In this document: positions 1 to 12,908 of the stretch, one piece after another
Layout of the letters: each line of letters opens with the position of its first letter
How positions within the stretch are numbered: position 1 is the first letter of the stretch
Assembly (NCBI GenBank): GCA_039090855.1
Contig: CM076996.1
Coordinates: 49,814,469-49,878,468 of the forward strand
Source of the DNA: Macrothele yani
Lineage: Eukaryota; Arthropoda; Arachnida; Araneae; Macrothelidae
DNA: 64,000 bases
Direction: 5' to 3'
Notes under the pieces: generated by a model
Seen by the model: only the letters and a program-made list of their open reading frames with translations
Databases searched by the model: none
What the model was told of the DNA's origin: nothing
Made by a program: the position numbers and the translations under genes

Positions 1-744
1 GCCCTGCACGACCGCTGAATTACAGCAGCGACTCAGAGGCGTCGGACATTTCGGATTTGTCAGTTATGAATCCAACATTTAATATTCCACACCGTCCAGC
101 ACCACCAAAAGCTGGGCGCAAACGTCACTTGTCTCCCCAATCTGCTTCGCCGCAACAGCGACGAAGGCAGAAATCTTTGCATCCGCCCGGGTTTCGCCCC
201 TGGAACCTCCGTTCAGGGCAAACAGGGCCGATGCCTGCTACTACTATCATGCCCCGTGGGCGTAAACGAAAACAAGCGATGTGGCCGGAGACACGTCCCT
301 CCAAAAGATACTGGAAGGACACAACGGGCCCCAGCATCAAGGGACTTCATATCCAAAGCCTGGGGAGCCCGTTCCTATCAGCCGCAGCAGGGATTTCCGG
401 ACCGCCAGACTTCTGACGTTCCTGACCGTTCTTCTCAGCCGCAGGGATTTCCAGACCGCCAGACTCCTGACCGTTCCTATCAGCCGCAGCAGGGATTTCC
501 AGACCGCCAGACTCCTGACCGTTCCTATCAGCCGCAGCAGGGATTTCCGGACCGCCAGACTTCTGACGTTCCTGACCGTTCTTCTCAGCCGCAGGGATTT
601 CCAGACCGCCAGATTCCTGACCGACAACAGACCGATGTTCCATTACCGTCCCGGAAGAGATCCAAGCCACCTGATTTCCCCAGTCCCATTAGGCCTGGAA
701 AACGTTTTCGCACTAGAATTTTTATGCGTCCTCGAGATAAGTAA
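1..744 (+). pseudogene. C-terminal tail of Ty3/gypsy-type polyprotein
   Basis: Proline- and arginine-rich coding tail running in from the left window edge. The motif PPGFRPWNLRSGQT near 180-230 matches PPEFRSWNLRSGRT at the end of the integrase polyprotein at about 33900-33953, where reverse transcriptase and integrase are visible, so this is taken as the same region of a related element. The reading moves between two frames near 250-420, which suggests a frameshift. The second frame ends at about 744. No catalytic domain lies within the window. The function of this tail is unknown; it follows the integrase and may be a basic chromatin- or nucleic-acid-binding extension (inference). Confidence 0.65.
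375..640 (+). repeat. In-frame coding tandem repeat
   Basis: About five copies of a 48-54 bp unit encode variants of SYQPQQGFPDRQTPDR and SSQPQGFPDRQTSDVPDR. The two unit types alternate, so the array probably grew by duplication of a two-unit block. It sits in the gypsy polyprotein tail. The related copy at 33954-34220 has a shorter, out-of-frame QP-rich stretch at the same place. Confidence 0.8.
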
Positions 745-933
745 GTTCTCGTGGACAGGTTCTTTTCTCAGTTTATTGTTTTTTCCTGCTCGACCAGTTG
801 GCGTGTCAGAATTTCTTTTTTCGTGTGGGCCTATGCATTCTTTTTGTGTATATATGTGTTTTTTTTTTTATATTTCTTCTATGTCCATCTACTAATCCAC
901 TTTTTTTGTATATATCTATGTGCTTAGGGGGTA

Positions 934-1132
934 AAATAATAAAATTGTTACTGTTAGGCAGCTCCAGGTAAATTTCGCTGCTGATACAGTTGTTCTGTAT
1001 TTCCACGCATGAGGCAAACGTAATTTGAAATGAAAATAATAAAAATTGTTACTGTTAGGCAGCTTCAGGCAATCTTCGCTGCTGATACAGTTGTTCTGTA
1101 TTACAACGAATGAGGCACGTAATTTGAAATTA
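934..1132 (+). repeat. Direct repeat of about 101 bp, two copies
   Basis: Two adjacent copies, each containing GTTACTGTTAGGCAGCT and GCTGATACAGTTGTTCTGTA, lie in the noncoding stretch between the gypsy coding tail and the 3' LTR. Runs of A follow at 1283-1306 and 1374-1400. No ORF is convincing between 745 and 1410. Confidence 0.7.
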
Positions 1133-1410
1133 AAAAAGTGATTCCTGCTAGGCAGAATAAAAGGAAAGTATGCCGATGCAGGTTTGGTTTGTTCTACACT
1201 ACAAATTTCACAGTCGAATACAGATTCGTAAATTGTTATGCCAAGTTGATAATGTAAATACGGCTACCACCAAACAACAAATCAAAAAAAAAAAAAAAAA
1301 AAAAAAGATCGAGAAACGTCAATCATCGAAATGTAAGACTTACACTCCAAAATTGATAGATTTTTCGGAAACCAAAAAAAAAAAAAAAAGGAAAAAAAAA
1401 GAAGAAAAAT

Positions 1411-1424
1411 TAAGGGGGAGATGA
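1411..1424 (+). other. Polypurine tract of the gypsy element
   Basis: The purine-rich run TAAGGGGGAGATGA sits directly before the LTR start TGTAACG. The second gypsy element has the equivalent GAGGGAGATGA directly before its LTR at 35908. In this family a polypurine tract primes plus-strand DNA synthesis. Confidence 0.65.
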
Positions 1425-1884
1425 TGTAACGTATACTCTATATTCACTTTCCTTTGATTTTACTATCTCTGGTTATTTTATTTTACTATGTAAATTATCT
1501 TCCTACTGAACGGAATATTATTTCACCCGCTGAATGAGATCTGGCAATGAGTGTAAGTCATGACGTGGTGGTAGCTCGTATATAGGCGCGTTCATCGAGA
1601 GGTGTGGGGTTGTGGCGTTGTAGTTGTGTTGTTGCGTTGTTGTTGCGTTGGAGTTGAGGGTGGTTGGTGTTGCGTTGCAGTGTGTTGTTATGTAGTAGTG
1701 ATATATGAGTGCCTTAGTTGACCAGGAGTCATCATAATAAACAAGTTGTTCTGTAAGTTCAGTCTTTCTCAATTCTTAGTTTTGTCAGACCTCTGTCTGG
1801 CTGTTAGGTTTATGACTTTGATTACTTAATATAAATAACCAGCGTTGAGACTTTGTTTAAGTTCATAATTAACGAGTAACAACA
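1425..1884 (+). mobile_element. 3' LTR of Ty3/gypsy element 1
   Basis: Starts TGTAACGTATACT after the polypurine tract and ends about TAACAACA, giving a TG...CA LTR of about 460 bp. ATAATAAACAAG near 1734 resembles the AATAAAAGG position in the other LTR family and may be the polyadenylation signal. The interior at 1610-1690 is GT-rich and low in complexity (GTTGTTGCGTTG-type). The 3' boundary is inferred from the TG...CA rule; the 5' LTR is outside the window, so the ends cannot be checked against it. Confidence 0.55.
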
Positions 1885-2266
1885 CCCTTTTGGGAATTCA
1901 TCATTTTGAAGCTTAGAGCATTATTCATTCATAATAATTAGCTTAGCAAAAAGGTAAACAAAGCTAATTCATTATAATGTATTTTCAAATGAAAAATTGC
2001 TTTGCTTAGGCTAAGCCCGCATCAGAGAGCTAACATTATCAGGAGCATGCCGTTGAATTACGGTAAACAAATGGAAAAACCTAAGTAGTGTACTAACGCA
2101 CGTAGGTGTTGTGATCTCTCACCATTTACACGTGGTTGTACTAATTCAAAGAAGTAAAAGTGAAGATATTCAAGATATCATCATGACTCCGTGCAAAATG
2201 CGAAATAACATCTTCTAACGTGCAACTTCAGCGCTTCTCGTCGCGTCATTGCTACGCCACACGTCT
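1885..2266. other. No gene seen
   Basis: AT-rich sequence after the LTR. I see no convincing coding region, RNA gene or repeat. Confidence 0.5.
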
Positions 2267-2414
2267 TTTTTTTTTCTGGCGGAGTTTTCCGACCATCGTG
2301 AGCAATCCAATGGGCTATTAGGAGCCATCCGTCTCTAATTCAAGGCCAATGGTTCCAGGAAAGAGAGAGAACCAGTGCCGTAAGACAAACAAGCCAGCCA
2401 TGCCACACCCGAGA
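2267..2414 (-). mobile_element. tRNA-derived SINE, 3' fragment
   Basis: On the minus strand this matches the body of the SINE seen intact at 23153-23373: GGTCGGAAAACTCC near the tail end, CACTGGTTCTCTC, and TTGTCTTACGGCACTGG. The tRNA-like head with its B box is missing or too diverged. The poly-T at 2267-2277 corresponds to the A tail. Confidence 0.75.
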
Positions 2415-2543
2415 TTTGAAATGATAAGGACCGAACGCTTCGGACCACTATGCAACAAATTAGTGAGTAAAGGTTATTAATATTGTCAGGGTGCGTCTAG
2501 TAAAAGTATATTCTGATATTAAAACATTTTCAACTCATACATA

Positions 2544-3849
<1,306 letters not shown>

Positions 3850-4784
3850 TAGTAGCTTTTGAGGAGCACAGTTTTCAAGCGACACAAGGCGCCTGTGACA
3901 TAACAAAGCAGAAGAAATTTTCCTACCGATAACGAAACACATGAAACAAACTTCTTCATGTGACTTGCTTTTACATAATTTGAACTCAAGAAAAGTAACC
4001 TCACCAGAAGCAAAAACATGTTCTTTAATATAAAATTCCAACTAAGATCTTCTTTCACATACAACATAAACGATAATTTTCGTTTTCAGAATTCGAAGAG
4101 GAATAAACATTAAAGCAGAACTTTGGAGAAGCATGAATATTCATAGGATCAGTTTAAATGATCCAGGGAAAAAGTCACATGAATAGATGTGTCAACAGCA
4201 GAACTGTGCATTGGAACTACTGAAACGGAAAAGAGGTCATCAGTATGCAGGAGAAATAGCAGGTGCTGTAACCAATTAAATGAGATTCATTCTCCGCTGA
4301 TTCAAGTGTATCAGACAAACGACATCCGAGCATCAACTTTGAGTTAAGTCTTTATTCACATTCAGTATAAACTAGACATTTTTTTTCATAATTGACATAG
4401 ATTTAGATCTTAATACACGTATAATTTAAACGATAATTTTTATTTATCTTTAGAATGTAGTTTTAGATCTCGGAGAAGCTTTACCTCTTCTGGACAACCT
4501 TCAGCCCTTGTTTATGTAAAATTGATCCCATCTAATAAAATCAAAAGCCACCTAAATTAACCATTTCCTTCAAAAGAGAACATTTTTTTATCTATGGTAT
4601 ATGGATATGTTGCAGTAAAACAGGCATACTGTTTAAAATGATACCAATCCCGTCATCATTTATTAAGCGAGGTTCGAGTTTACTCGGAGTCATTCACTGA
4701 TATCGACCTCTTATTCAAAGCATCTCTTGCTCTTCTTCACGCAAACACAGCAAAGTTATTTGGAATATCTACATAAAAACGTGT
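3850..4784. other. No gene seen
   Basis: AT-rich intergenic-looking sequence with only short random frames. No repeat or RNA signature recognised. Confidence 0.5.
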
Positions 4785-6060
4785 TAGGCCACCCTGAATC
4801 TTCAAAATAACCAATATCAGACGTGGCTTGAATTCAACAAGGTGCTGATATCATTCTACAGATATATTTAGCGAAGCAGATGCGATGGCATCTGTCAATT
4901 GCCGAATGTCCACTGGAAGAGGATCTCTGTTACGAATGGCTGTCTCAATCTCATTCCGCAGGTGTTCAACTGGGTCAATATCTATTGACTGTGGTGGCTA
5001 TTTTAAAACTTTGAAGTCAATGTCATGCTCTTCTAACCACTGTGTGACGATAAGCTTTGTGCCATGGCGCATTATGCTGCTTGAAGTAGCCCTCTCCTTC
5101 AGGAAACATCATACACATGTTCGGTGTTTGTGGTACACAATGATGTTAATATACCCTGTTTTATCCAAATGTTGTTACAGATGTGTTACAGAATCCAATG
5201 CCCATCATGAATACAGATACTATATCATTACATCGCCTCCACCAGCTCGTACAGTTCACGCTATGCATCTGGGATCCATTTATTCGTGCTCTTGATGACA
5301 TATTCTGGTAAGTCCAGAGGCGTGTATTAACTGAAAACGTGATTCATCAGACCAGACAAACTTTTTCCAGTACCAGGGTTCAGTTCTACTACTCCCGTTT
5401 CTACCGCAGACGAGTTTGTTGGTTTCTAACAGGACGCGTCTTACGCGAAGGAGACATATGCTGTATAGGCCATTCGCGCCAATGTGCTGGAGCTATGAAT
5501 GCTAACATTCGCCTTTCGATCTCGCTGTCGTACTGCGCAGTTACTCGATGCAATGGAGCTCGTCTGCTACCTCGTGCAATCTTCTCCAGCCATTGTTATC
5601 CTCGAACATCGAACCGTCGTTTCATCCCACACATACAACAAGACTGTTTGCCTTGTATGTGCATCATTCATCTTACGCCTTCGATATAGTTGTTCTTGCA
5701 TTGCTGAGAAGGTTCGTGGTTTCTGAGATGCTTGTACCTATACGCCTGACGCCTACTATAATGTTTCTTTCAAAATCGCTGAATCACGAGTCTTTCCAAT
5801 ATCGCCACAATCTGCGTTTCATGCACTTCAGAAGAATTCAGAAGAAGAATTTGAAGAATTCAAAGATTCAGAAGAATCTTTTGGAGGAGTGAGCTGTTTA
5901 CAAAGCAATCTCAACGTCACAGCTGAGCACGTAATTGAGGACGGCACATGTGTGATTGCTATATTAAGTGCTCCTAATAACTTGGTATTTCAGCGCATCT
6001 TGGCGACCCTTGGGTTTGGGAATGCCTGACCAAAGCGCTTGCATTTCCTCCTAGACTACC
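4785..6060 (-). mobile_element. Tc1-like DNA transposon, degenerate
   Basis: Minus-strand reading gives a Tc1-type transposase. Near 5300-5360 it reads VWSDESRFQLIHASGL (first catalytic Asp region), near 5060-5100 YFKQHNAPWHKA (HNA in place of QDNAPCH), and near 4910-4990 PPQSIDIDPVEHLRNEIE (catalytic Glu), followed by PVDIRQLTDAI. Several frameshifts lie between these blocks. An AAGAATTC-rich low-complexity stretch at 5828-5890 lies upstream of the coding part. I could not identify the terminal repeats, so both ends are approximate. Plus-strand frames over this stretch are antisense shadows. Confidence 0.75.
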
Positions 6061-6880
6061 CTGGTATCACGTATAGTATGTAATGGGAGAAAAACCCTGT
6101 GGTAACAGTAGCACTTGAGCAATTCTATGGCTAAAGTAACATTGGATGACAACTTTGACTTAGAATCCGAGGGATTAACGAAATGTACAATTCTCAAGTG
6201 TGACATCATTAAAACGGTAGATTCGTAGTTGACAACATTTAGAAAAGTGCTGACTGTCTATGTAAATTGTCTGCTTCTGTGTCAAGTGCGTCACTGAAGA
6301 AGTAAACTAATGTTCGGGACTTCACGTATGATGACATCAACAGGCGCTGATATTAGTGGAATTGAAGCCAAAATGGTCACACAGTTGTCGAACTAAATAA
6401 CGCCAATTATCAAATGCCTAAACAGTTTCTCTCTCTTCTCTTCTTTGTTTGTGTTTCCTTTTAAACATGATTTGGCACGACCATGTTTTCTTGAATGCTT
6501 AGCATACGTCCACGGTAAAAACGATAACCAAACTTAACGAGAATCTCAAAAACTCATCTGAATCATTGCCCATCTGTCATGCATAACTATCTTTGCGAAG
6601 TTTCAAAACATTGCATGCATGCATACCACTGAGCTGTTCTCTGAGATTTAGTGGTTAGCTCCTCAAAGCAAGATCATTTGCCAAATCACGGTTACTGATG
6701 GCGTTAGATTTTACCAATTATTGATGCATCAAACGGCTTCATTCACAACGATTTGGAACACAACTCTGGCTTCACTGACATACATCACACATCTCACACA
6801 TGACGATTTGTACTTCATATTCATTATCTTTTTTTACCCGCACGCAGGTATTCCCTAATCTGGTCCACTCTTGTTTCCTC
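6061..6880. other. No gene seen
   Basis: No coding region or repeat recognised in this stretch. Confidence 0.45.
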
Positions 6881-7667
6881 TCACACTTGGACTGAATACA
6901 TTCTCTTAGCTGGCACCTCATCCCTCAGTCTTTCCACATGGTCGATCCACCTCGAAGTATTTGTCTTCGCCCTGTTAACCACATTTTGCTTCACGTCATT
7001 CATTCCCAACACATATTCGATCAGCACTTGATCAGAGCGAGTCTTTTTCTGTTTAGAGGTTACCACACACACACCAAGACGCACGCGCAACACACAGAGT
7101 AGGAACAATTATACTTTCATGAACTGCCACTCGATACCTTCTTGACAACCGATCCTCCTGACAAAATCATCACCGCCCCGGTGGCTCAGTGGTCTAAGCG
7201 ATGGCTTCTGAACATTCGACCGAAAGGGATCCAGGTTCGAATCCCGGTGAGGCATGGATGTTGTGTTTGTCTCACGGCACTGGCTCTTTCCCTTCCCTGG
7301 AACCAGTGACCGGAAATTAGGGACGGGCGACTGCTTATAGCACATTGAGTTGCTCACGGTGGTCGTTAAACCTCCAATAAAAAAAATCCTCCTCAAACTT
7401 CAAAGCTGAATTAACTCGCCTGCTGATTTCCCCCTTTAACCTGTGTTCTCTGGCAAACATGTTTCCTAAACCCATACATTCATTCACCTTATCTAACTCG
7501 GTACCATTTAGATTGATCGTGTATTCAGTACCAACTGTTCCTTGCTCAAAAACCATAGCTATGGGTTTTCCCTTACTCACATTCCAGGTGGTTATACAAT
7601 AAGTATCCCCGTTCTTGCCTTGTATAAAAAACGATAAATGGAGATATCGCGACGGAACGTGGTACAT
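6881..7667 (-). pseudogene. LINE reverse transcriptase, C-terminal fragment
   Basis: Minus strand, split by a SINE at 7174-7385. The upstream piece has YTINLNGTELDKVNECMGLG, the strand pattern that follows the YADD region in many LINE reverse transcriptases. The downstream piece has NVVNRAKTNTSRWIDHVERL then PAKRMYSVQV, the usual W-x-x-HVERM-type C-terminal motif. A second frame between them reads ESIIVPTLCVACASW, matching the conserved YG-type segment. No catalytic core is left. The clade is not certain. Confidence 0.65.
7174..7385 (+). mobile_element. tRNA-derived SINE in LINE fragment
   Basis: Head GGTGGCTCAGTGGTCTAAGC (A-box-like) and GGTTCGAATCC (B box), then the shared body TTGTGTTTGTCTCACGGCAC, and an A-rich end. 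ATCCTCCT occurs at 7152-7159 and 7386-7393, a likely 8-bp target site duplication, though a short non-SINE stretch separates the left copy from the head. It interrupts the minus-strand LINE fragment. Confidence 0.85.
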
Positions 7668-7699
7668 AGCGAGAGCATGGGAAAACGATTTACCTGGTA

Positions 7700-8390
7700 A
7701 TAAAACTAGTTCAAACTAGCCTACCACGCGCTCGTGGAACAATGACTTTGCAGAAGCAAGAAAAGAATAGGCACGTGCTTAAATTTAATGTTTATTGACA
7801 GCGAAAATGTTTCAGGAGTAAATCTGCACAATATGCTAGTCATCACAAAAGATAACATGCTGCAAACAAGGAACAACATGGGGCATAGCTGCTCGAAGCA
7901 TGTCGCGGTCGATGTTTGCCACTTCATGTATGATACTCGTTTTAAGATCTGAGAGAGAGCGTATGTCTTCCTGATAAATTCTGTCTTTCAGGTATCCCCA
8001 AGGCCAGAAACAACAAGGAATAAGTAAAGTCCGGTGATTGACTGGCAAAAACTGCGGAAACCCTTAAAAAATTATGCGTTCATTGCTTAATGTTTGACCG
8101 AGCAATTCCTGTGGCACTGCTGTGTGAGAATGAGAGTGCGTTCCGGTTTGTCCTCTCAGCACTAGCAAACTGCAACTTGATCCACCGCATTTTCGGAAAA
8201 TGGCGGACGTTCTCTTTCTGACACTATACCCAATTTTACAGTGTCTTCGAAGTTCCGTGTTATCCTCCTCAACGCCGCGGGTGTGAGGGGTCCTCTCCGT
8301 ATTCCATTGATTCGTCGATAGTGGCGTAGTGGCAATACTCTGATTTTGATATTAAAATTTTGACAGTAGCTCGTGTTTCTTCTTTGCAAG
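7700..8390 (-). pseudogene. DDE transposase with the catalytic core deleted
   Basis: The minus strand has two separated parts of one protein family. At 8162-8340 an N-terminal helix-turn-helix reads RHYRRINGIRRGPLTPAAL then FEDTVKLGIVSERERPP. At 7840-8010 a C-terminal part reads PCCFWPWGYLKDRIYQEDI then LKTSIIHEVANIDRDML. Only about 150 bp separates them, where a full protein would carry about 150-200 residues of DDE core. It is probably an internal-deletion derivative of an IS630/Tc1/mariner-related element with the WGYLKD-type C-terminus. No terminal repeats found. Confidence 0.6.
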
Positions 8391-9189
8391 AGCCATAATG
8401 ACTATAAGCGGCCTGATCATTGCCACTTTTATCCTACTGGACGCAGCATGCCGAATTTGCATGCGAAACTTTCCTTGTGAACGGCCTGCAGTTTCTTGGA
8501 TTTCAGTAGTAATGCTCTGTTGTACATCACAGGTAATTTCATGTGATTTGAAGCATGTTATACGAATTTTGTCCTAAAATGTTCGTGCTGTCAATAATCA
8601 GTAAATTCAGGCCCCCCTGTCTATTCTTCTCTTGCGTGTTCAGTGCCATTGCTCCGGTAGCGGCGGTGATTTGAACTAATATTTTCTCTCTAAATCGTTT
8701 TTCCATGCCCTCAATAAGTTACCTACCAAGATTTCTCGCTTATATAGACACCCGAGAATAGGGGTACTTATTTCATAACCATCTGGTATACAAAATTCTC
8801 AAAAAATTCTATTTAGAATTAGAAATTACAAAAAAAATGTGAGAAACAGAAAATAATATCGTAACATTTGACACGCCTCAAGCATGAGATAACACCACTG
8901 TCTAGGTCGTTCCTATGAGAAGGAGTAGTCTGATGTAAACAAGTGAAAAAAATAGTAATTAAAAATTAACAAAAAATTAGTATCTATAAAAAGAAGCGAA
9001 AAGTACCTACCTCCCACGCTTTACGATTAAAAAAAATGTATGTTTTGTGAATTTGTATTTAGTGGCGTGATTTTTTTTTTTTTTTTTTGCAAACAGAGGA
9101 TTTCTCTAGCCCGTGGTATAAGAGACGAAAATACGATATATGGTTCAGAAGGCATTCATGGTTAACTTACTTTAGAATTTCTTGTGAAT
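8391..9189. other. No gene; possible Polinton left end
   Basis: AT-rich with a T run at 9070-9089. The Polinton should end here, but I could not match any part to an inverted copy near 25310-25960, so the terminal repeat is unidentified. Confidence 0.4.
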
Positions 9190-11499
9190 CGAAAATTATT
9201 CCATTTTTACTTGAGCGCTAAGAGTGCTGAAAACCTGAAAACAGATAAGAGTAAAAGTGCTCTTAATTTCTTTTAATGCAGATTTTGGTCTAGCTGATTT
9301 TATAGAATATAGTTTCGGTTTTAAACCTATCAATTCGTCTATGGGAACACCGGCCCATTCGTCTTCAAATTCACCCGGAACGAGGGTGTTAGTAGTGTTA
9401 TACAAAAAATGATCTTCAGGATAGTTTGAAAAATCAAAGTACTCAGGGAATCATTGTAGGTTTTTGTAAATATCTGATGTTGGTATTTCTACGCAAAAAG
9501 AGTCAGTATCAGTAAATAGTAAATTAGCATTGAAAACTGGTTCGAAAAAATTGTAGAAAAACGTATACATGTGCAATTTACTGAGTTTCAGAATGGCCGA
9601 TCCAACGTATCGGTTTGTCAAGAAATATACTTTTATAACGCATTTGGATAGCCAAAAGATTTTTATCATGATAAGCTTACGGAATGGAAATTAGGAGAAG
9701 CTGTTAGTTTTAGGAACTTGTCTACGTGTTTTACGTGCAATCGGTTTCGTTTACTTTCTAATGTTTTTCCATATACAGAATTATTCATAAGCTTAAAGAT
9801 ATCTTTGTGGAAGGTGCTAGTAGCTTATTTTCTGTTCTTAGCATTAAATACGATATACGATTTTATTCATAGGTTTTGGTCAAATTCTAATATTCTATGA
9901 ATTCTACTAACTTTCAGTCCTAATTCAAATTACAGTTTCAAAAGCCTGTAGTGAACGATGTAATTGGATTTATCGAACAAATTTGGAATTAAAAAGGAAT
10001 TAATACGTTCTGGTGCTAGAGGATAGGAATTATGTAAGTCGTGAAGGTATTCTGGGTACTCCGAATCGATTTCCACAAAATACCCCTTTGCTGCTATCAT
10101 CTGGTAATGATAGTACGTCAATATTTTCAACCCATTTAAAACCTCCGAACGTCAAAGTTTGCTTCATAGCATACTTGTATAGGTTTGTCGTATCGAAATA
10201 TATTATAGCGTTATCAGAAGTGTTTTGGGCATGTCTTTTAGCAATGAGGTTCATTCCGCCTCCAATGCTACGTTCAATGAATAAATGCATATCGATTTCT
10301 TTGATATATTCTAATTTTATGGAGGTCATTTTCATGCATGCACTAAAACTTAATCCAGAAGCACTAAAATAATGGCAAGGGTCTAATTTATATATCATCA
10401 TGCACATTGCTCTGAAATTCTCAAAGATGTCCGCCAATAACAGGACATCAGTTGTAATGTACAAGCGCAAATATTCCAACAAATTCTTGACATCAAATAC
10501 GTTCCATAATTTCTGAGCTTTTTCATATTCCTCATGATTTTTAAACCAAGTTTCAGCAGATAGACATGTTTGGCTCAGGAAAGTTCGGTCGGTGAGGTAT
10601 TTACAAGGAAACGCTCCTTTCTTCTTCAGAAGCTCTATCTCTCGTCCGTTTAATACTGATGTAAAATGCTTTGCGTCTCTACTGGTTTTAAATCTAATAC
10701 ACGGCTTAAGAACATGTATGAATCAAGAAATCTTATGTTTCCTAATGTGATGCTAATGTATTTCGCACTATTTTCTGCAATACAGTAAATCCGACGATTG
10801 GGGAACTTTCCCAATTCTTTAACGATAAAATGACCATCAAAGCCTTTGAAATGGTAAAACAAGACTGGAATGTATGACGCATATTTGTAATTCAAGTTGC
10901 AATTTGAATGAGCGGCATTTCTGAAATGTCCAGTGATGTGGTCATGGTCACGCACTTTGTCTCCTAGTGACTTATCGCATATGTGACAAGTAACAGCACT
11001 GTTAAAACTTTTATTACTGTCATCATTCATTTCAAGGGGTATATTTATACTTTTTAATTTTCAAATTTCCGTTTCACATTATTCCATATCTTTTAAGAAA
11101 TGGTACACTGGCTCTTTGTCACAATAAAAGTTACTTTTAATTATTTTGCCTTCATAGTCCACAATCACATAGGCATAAGCGCATACTGTGAAAGTGCTAG
11201 TTGCGAAACATTCGAAATCGGCATAAATGACGCAGGGATGTTTAAAAACATGATGATATTGAACAAACTCAAAGCTGTCTCTATCTGGAAATCTGCATGG
11301 CTGATAATTACACATGGTTATTTTTCGTGGATTCGCGGACAAACCTGAGCAGGCAGTAATGACACACAAAAGATTTTTTTATGTTTTGTAGTATGGTATA
11401 TCACTTGGCTGAAGTCTTTTATCCAACAGTAATGATTACGTTCACCATCCCGAATGAGTAAAAGTTGAATGAATCCATAGACCAACGTTCTGTCAGATA

Positions 11500-12908
11500 C
11501 ACTGCTGGCCACCCAAAATGCAACACCAAGAAGGACACGAGATAGCAAAGCCAGATTTACTGGACACATAACAACAGATACAAAGATGAAACGATTGAGC
11601 TTACAGGCCCGTGCGACTTGCGGAACACGCAGACATCAATAGTTCGTGTGGCCCCCCATGGCTGGAAATAACGGCCGCAACACGCCACGGCATCGAACGA
11701 AAGAGGCTTTGGATGTGGGCTTGGTGTATGTCGGTCCAGGCTGCTTCCACATGTCGCCACAGTTCATCAGGCGTAGCCGCGGGTGGTGCTTGCCGGGCCA
11801 CTCGGTTGCCGATCAGCGACCAGACGTTTTCGATGGGCGACATATCGGGATAACAGGCGGGCCACGGCAGCAGTGACACCTGGTGGGGCGTGAAGAATTG
11901 CTGCACGATGCGTGCCACCTGCGGGCACACATTGTTCTGTTAAAACGTGGCCACTGGCAGGTCCTGCACGTAAGGGAGGAGTACAGGCTCCAAAACGTCG
12001 GAGATGTAGCGGTGGCTGTTGAGTTTACCGGCGATGCGTACCAGAGGGATGCGGGTGTCATATCCAATTGCGCCCCAAAACATAACGCCAGGCGACGGAC
12101 CGGTACGGCGATGCATAATGCAGGCGTCATACAGTCTCTCGCCACGGTGCAGCCAGACGCGTATCCGACCATCGTGGTGTTGCAGAAAGAAGCGGGATTT
12201 GTCGGAGAAGACAATGCCGTGCCATTCCGTAGTCCAGGTGCGGCGTTCAACGGCTCACTGACGCCGCACTCACCGATGGTGTAACGTCAATGGTAATCGG
12301 AGCAATGGGTGCCGTGCGATAAGTCCCCGCTCGTGTAGACGACGTCGAATGGTACGTGCTGACACAGGTTGTTGCGCAACACACCCTAATTCCTGAGCTA
12401 ACGTTTGTGATGTGGCGGTGTGAGCCGTCAATGCCCGCCGCACAACATGCCGGTCCTCTCGTTCGGTGGTGCCCCCCGGCTGAGGCAATCGCTCACGTTG
12501 GTCCGTCCTTCCCTCCTGTACCCACCGAATCCATACTCGCCTCACGTGGCTGGATGTCGTCCCACACGGGCGCCGATGTCTCGGCTCGATAAACCACTGT
12601 CGCGATAAGCCATTATTCGTCCTCTGTCGAACTCCGAAACGTGCTGGAATGACTGCCGTATTCTGCGACGAGGCATCAGAAATCTTCCCACGCACCGCTC
12701 CGGTAGCACAACACATTTGAACTACTTACATCCCGCTTTCTGTGCACCCTTCTTATAGTGCTTCTCGGTGGCGTGCCGGGCGCACATGATTTGCACATGT
12801 CCTGCAATGCTAATCGTTTGCACGTCCTCTCGCGAGCGACGCATGCTGCGAATTTCAGGCCAATCGGATGCTTCCTTCTTGGTGTTGCATTTTGGGTGGC
12901 CAGCAGTG
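11500..12908 (-). mobile_element. Tc1-like transposon inserted in PolB
   Basis: Terminal inverted repeats begin CACTGCTGGCCACCCAAAAT at both ends and look identical for about 36 bp, with TA at 11498-11499 and 12909-12910. The 1409-bp length fits an autonomous Tc1 element. Joining the PolB flanks at one TA restores the reading LDCLYLTERWSMDSF across the site, so the insertion point is exact. The clean terminal repeats suggest that this is a late insertion into an older Polinton. Confidence 0.9.
11601..12716 (-). pseudogene. Tc1-like transposase with frameshifts
   Basis: N-terminal helix-turn-helix at 12270-12716 contains SSHVRRVWIRWVQEGRT and SARTIRRRLHERGLIARHP. A different frame then carries the DDE core (reads as a +1/-1 shift near 12270), with blocks such as GVMFWGAIGYDTRIPLV. 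The last part at 11601-11930 reads YPDMSPIENVWSLIGNRVAR, with the catalytic Glu in PIENVW, and ends FRSMPWRVAAVISSHGG. The middle Asp lies near a stop where QQNN is read in place of QDNA. The remaining frame changes are few. Confidence 0.88.

Noticed and set aside
337..670. Minus-strand frames with repeated SLAVRKSL-type words
   Set aside because: Shadow frames of the plus-strand gypsy coding repeat; a repeat of period divisible by three opens several frames.
4885..5892. Plus-strand open frames of 110-136 codons
   Set aside because: They are antisense to a recognisable Tc1-like transposase on the minus strand.
6881..7108. Separate small gene downstream of the LINE fragment
   Set aside because: The W-x-x-HVERL and KRMYSVQV words are the C-terminal part of the same LINE protein.
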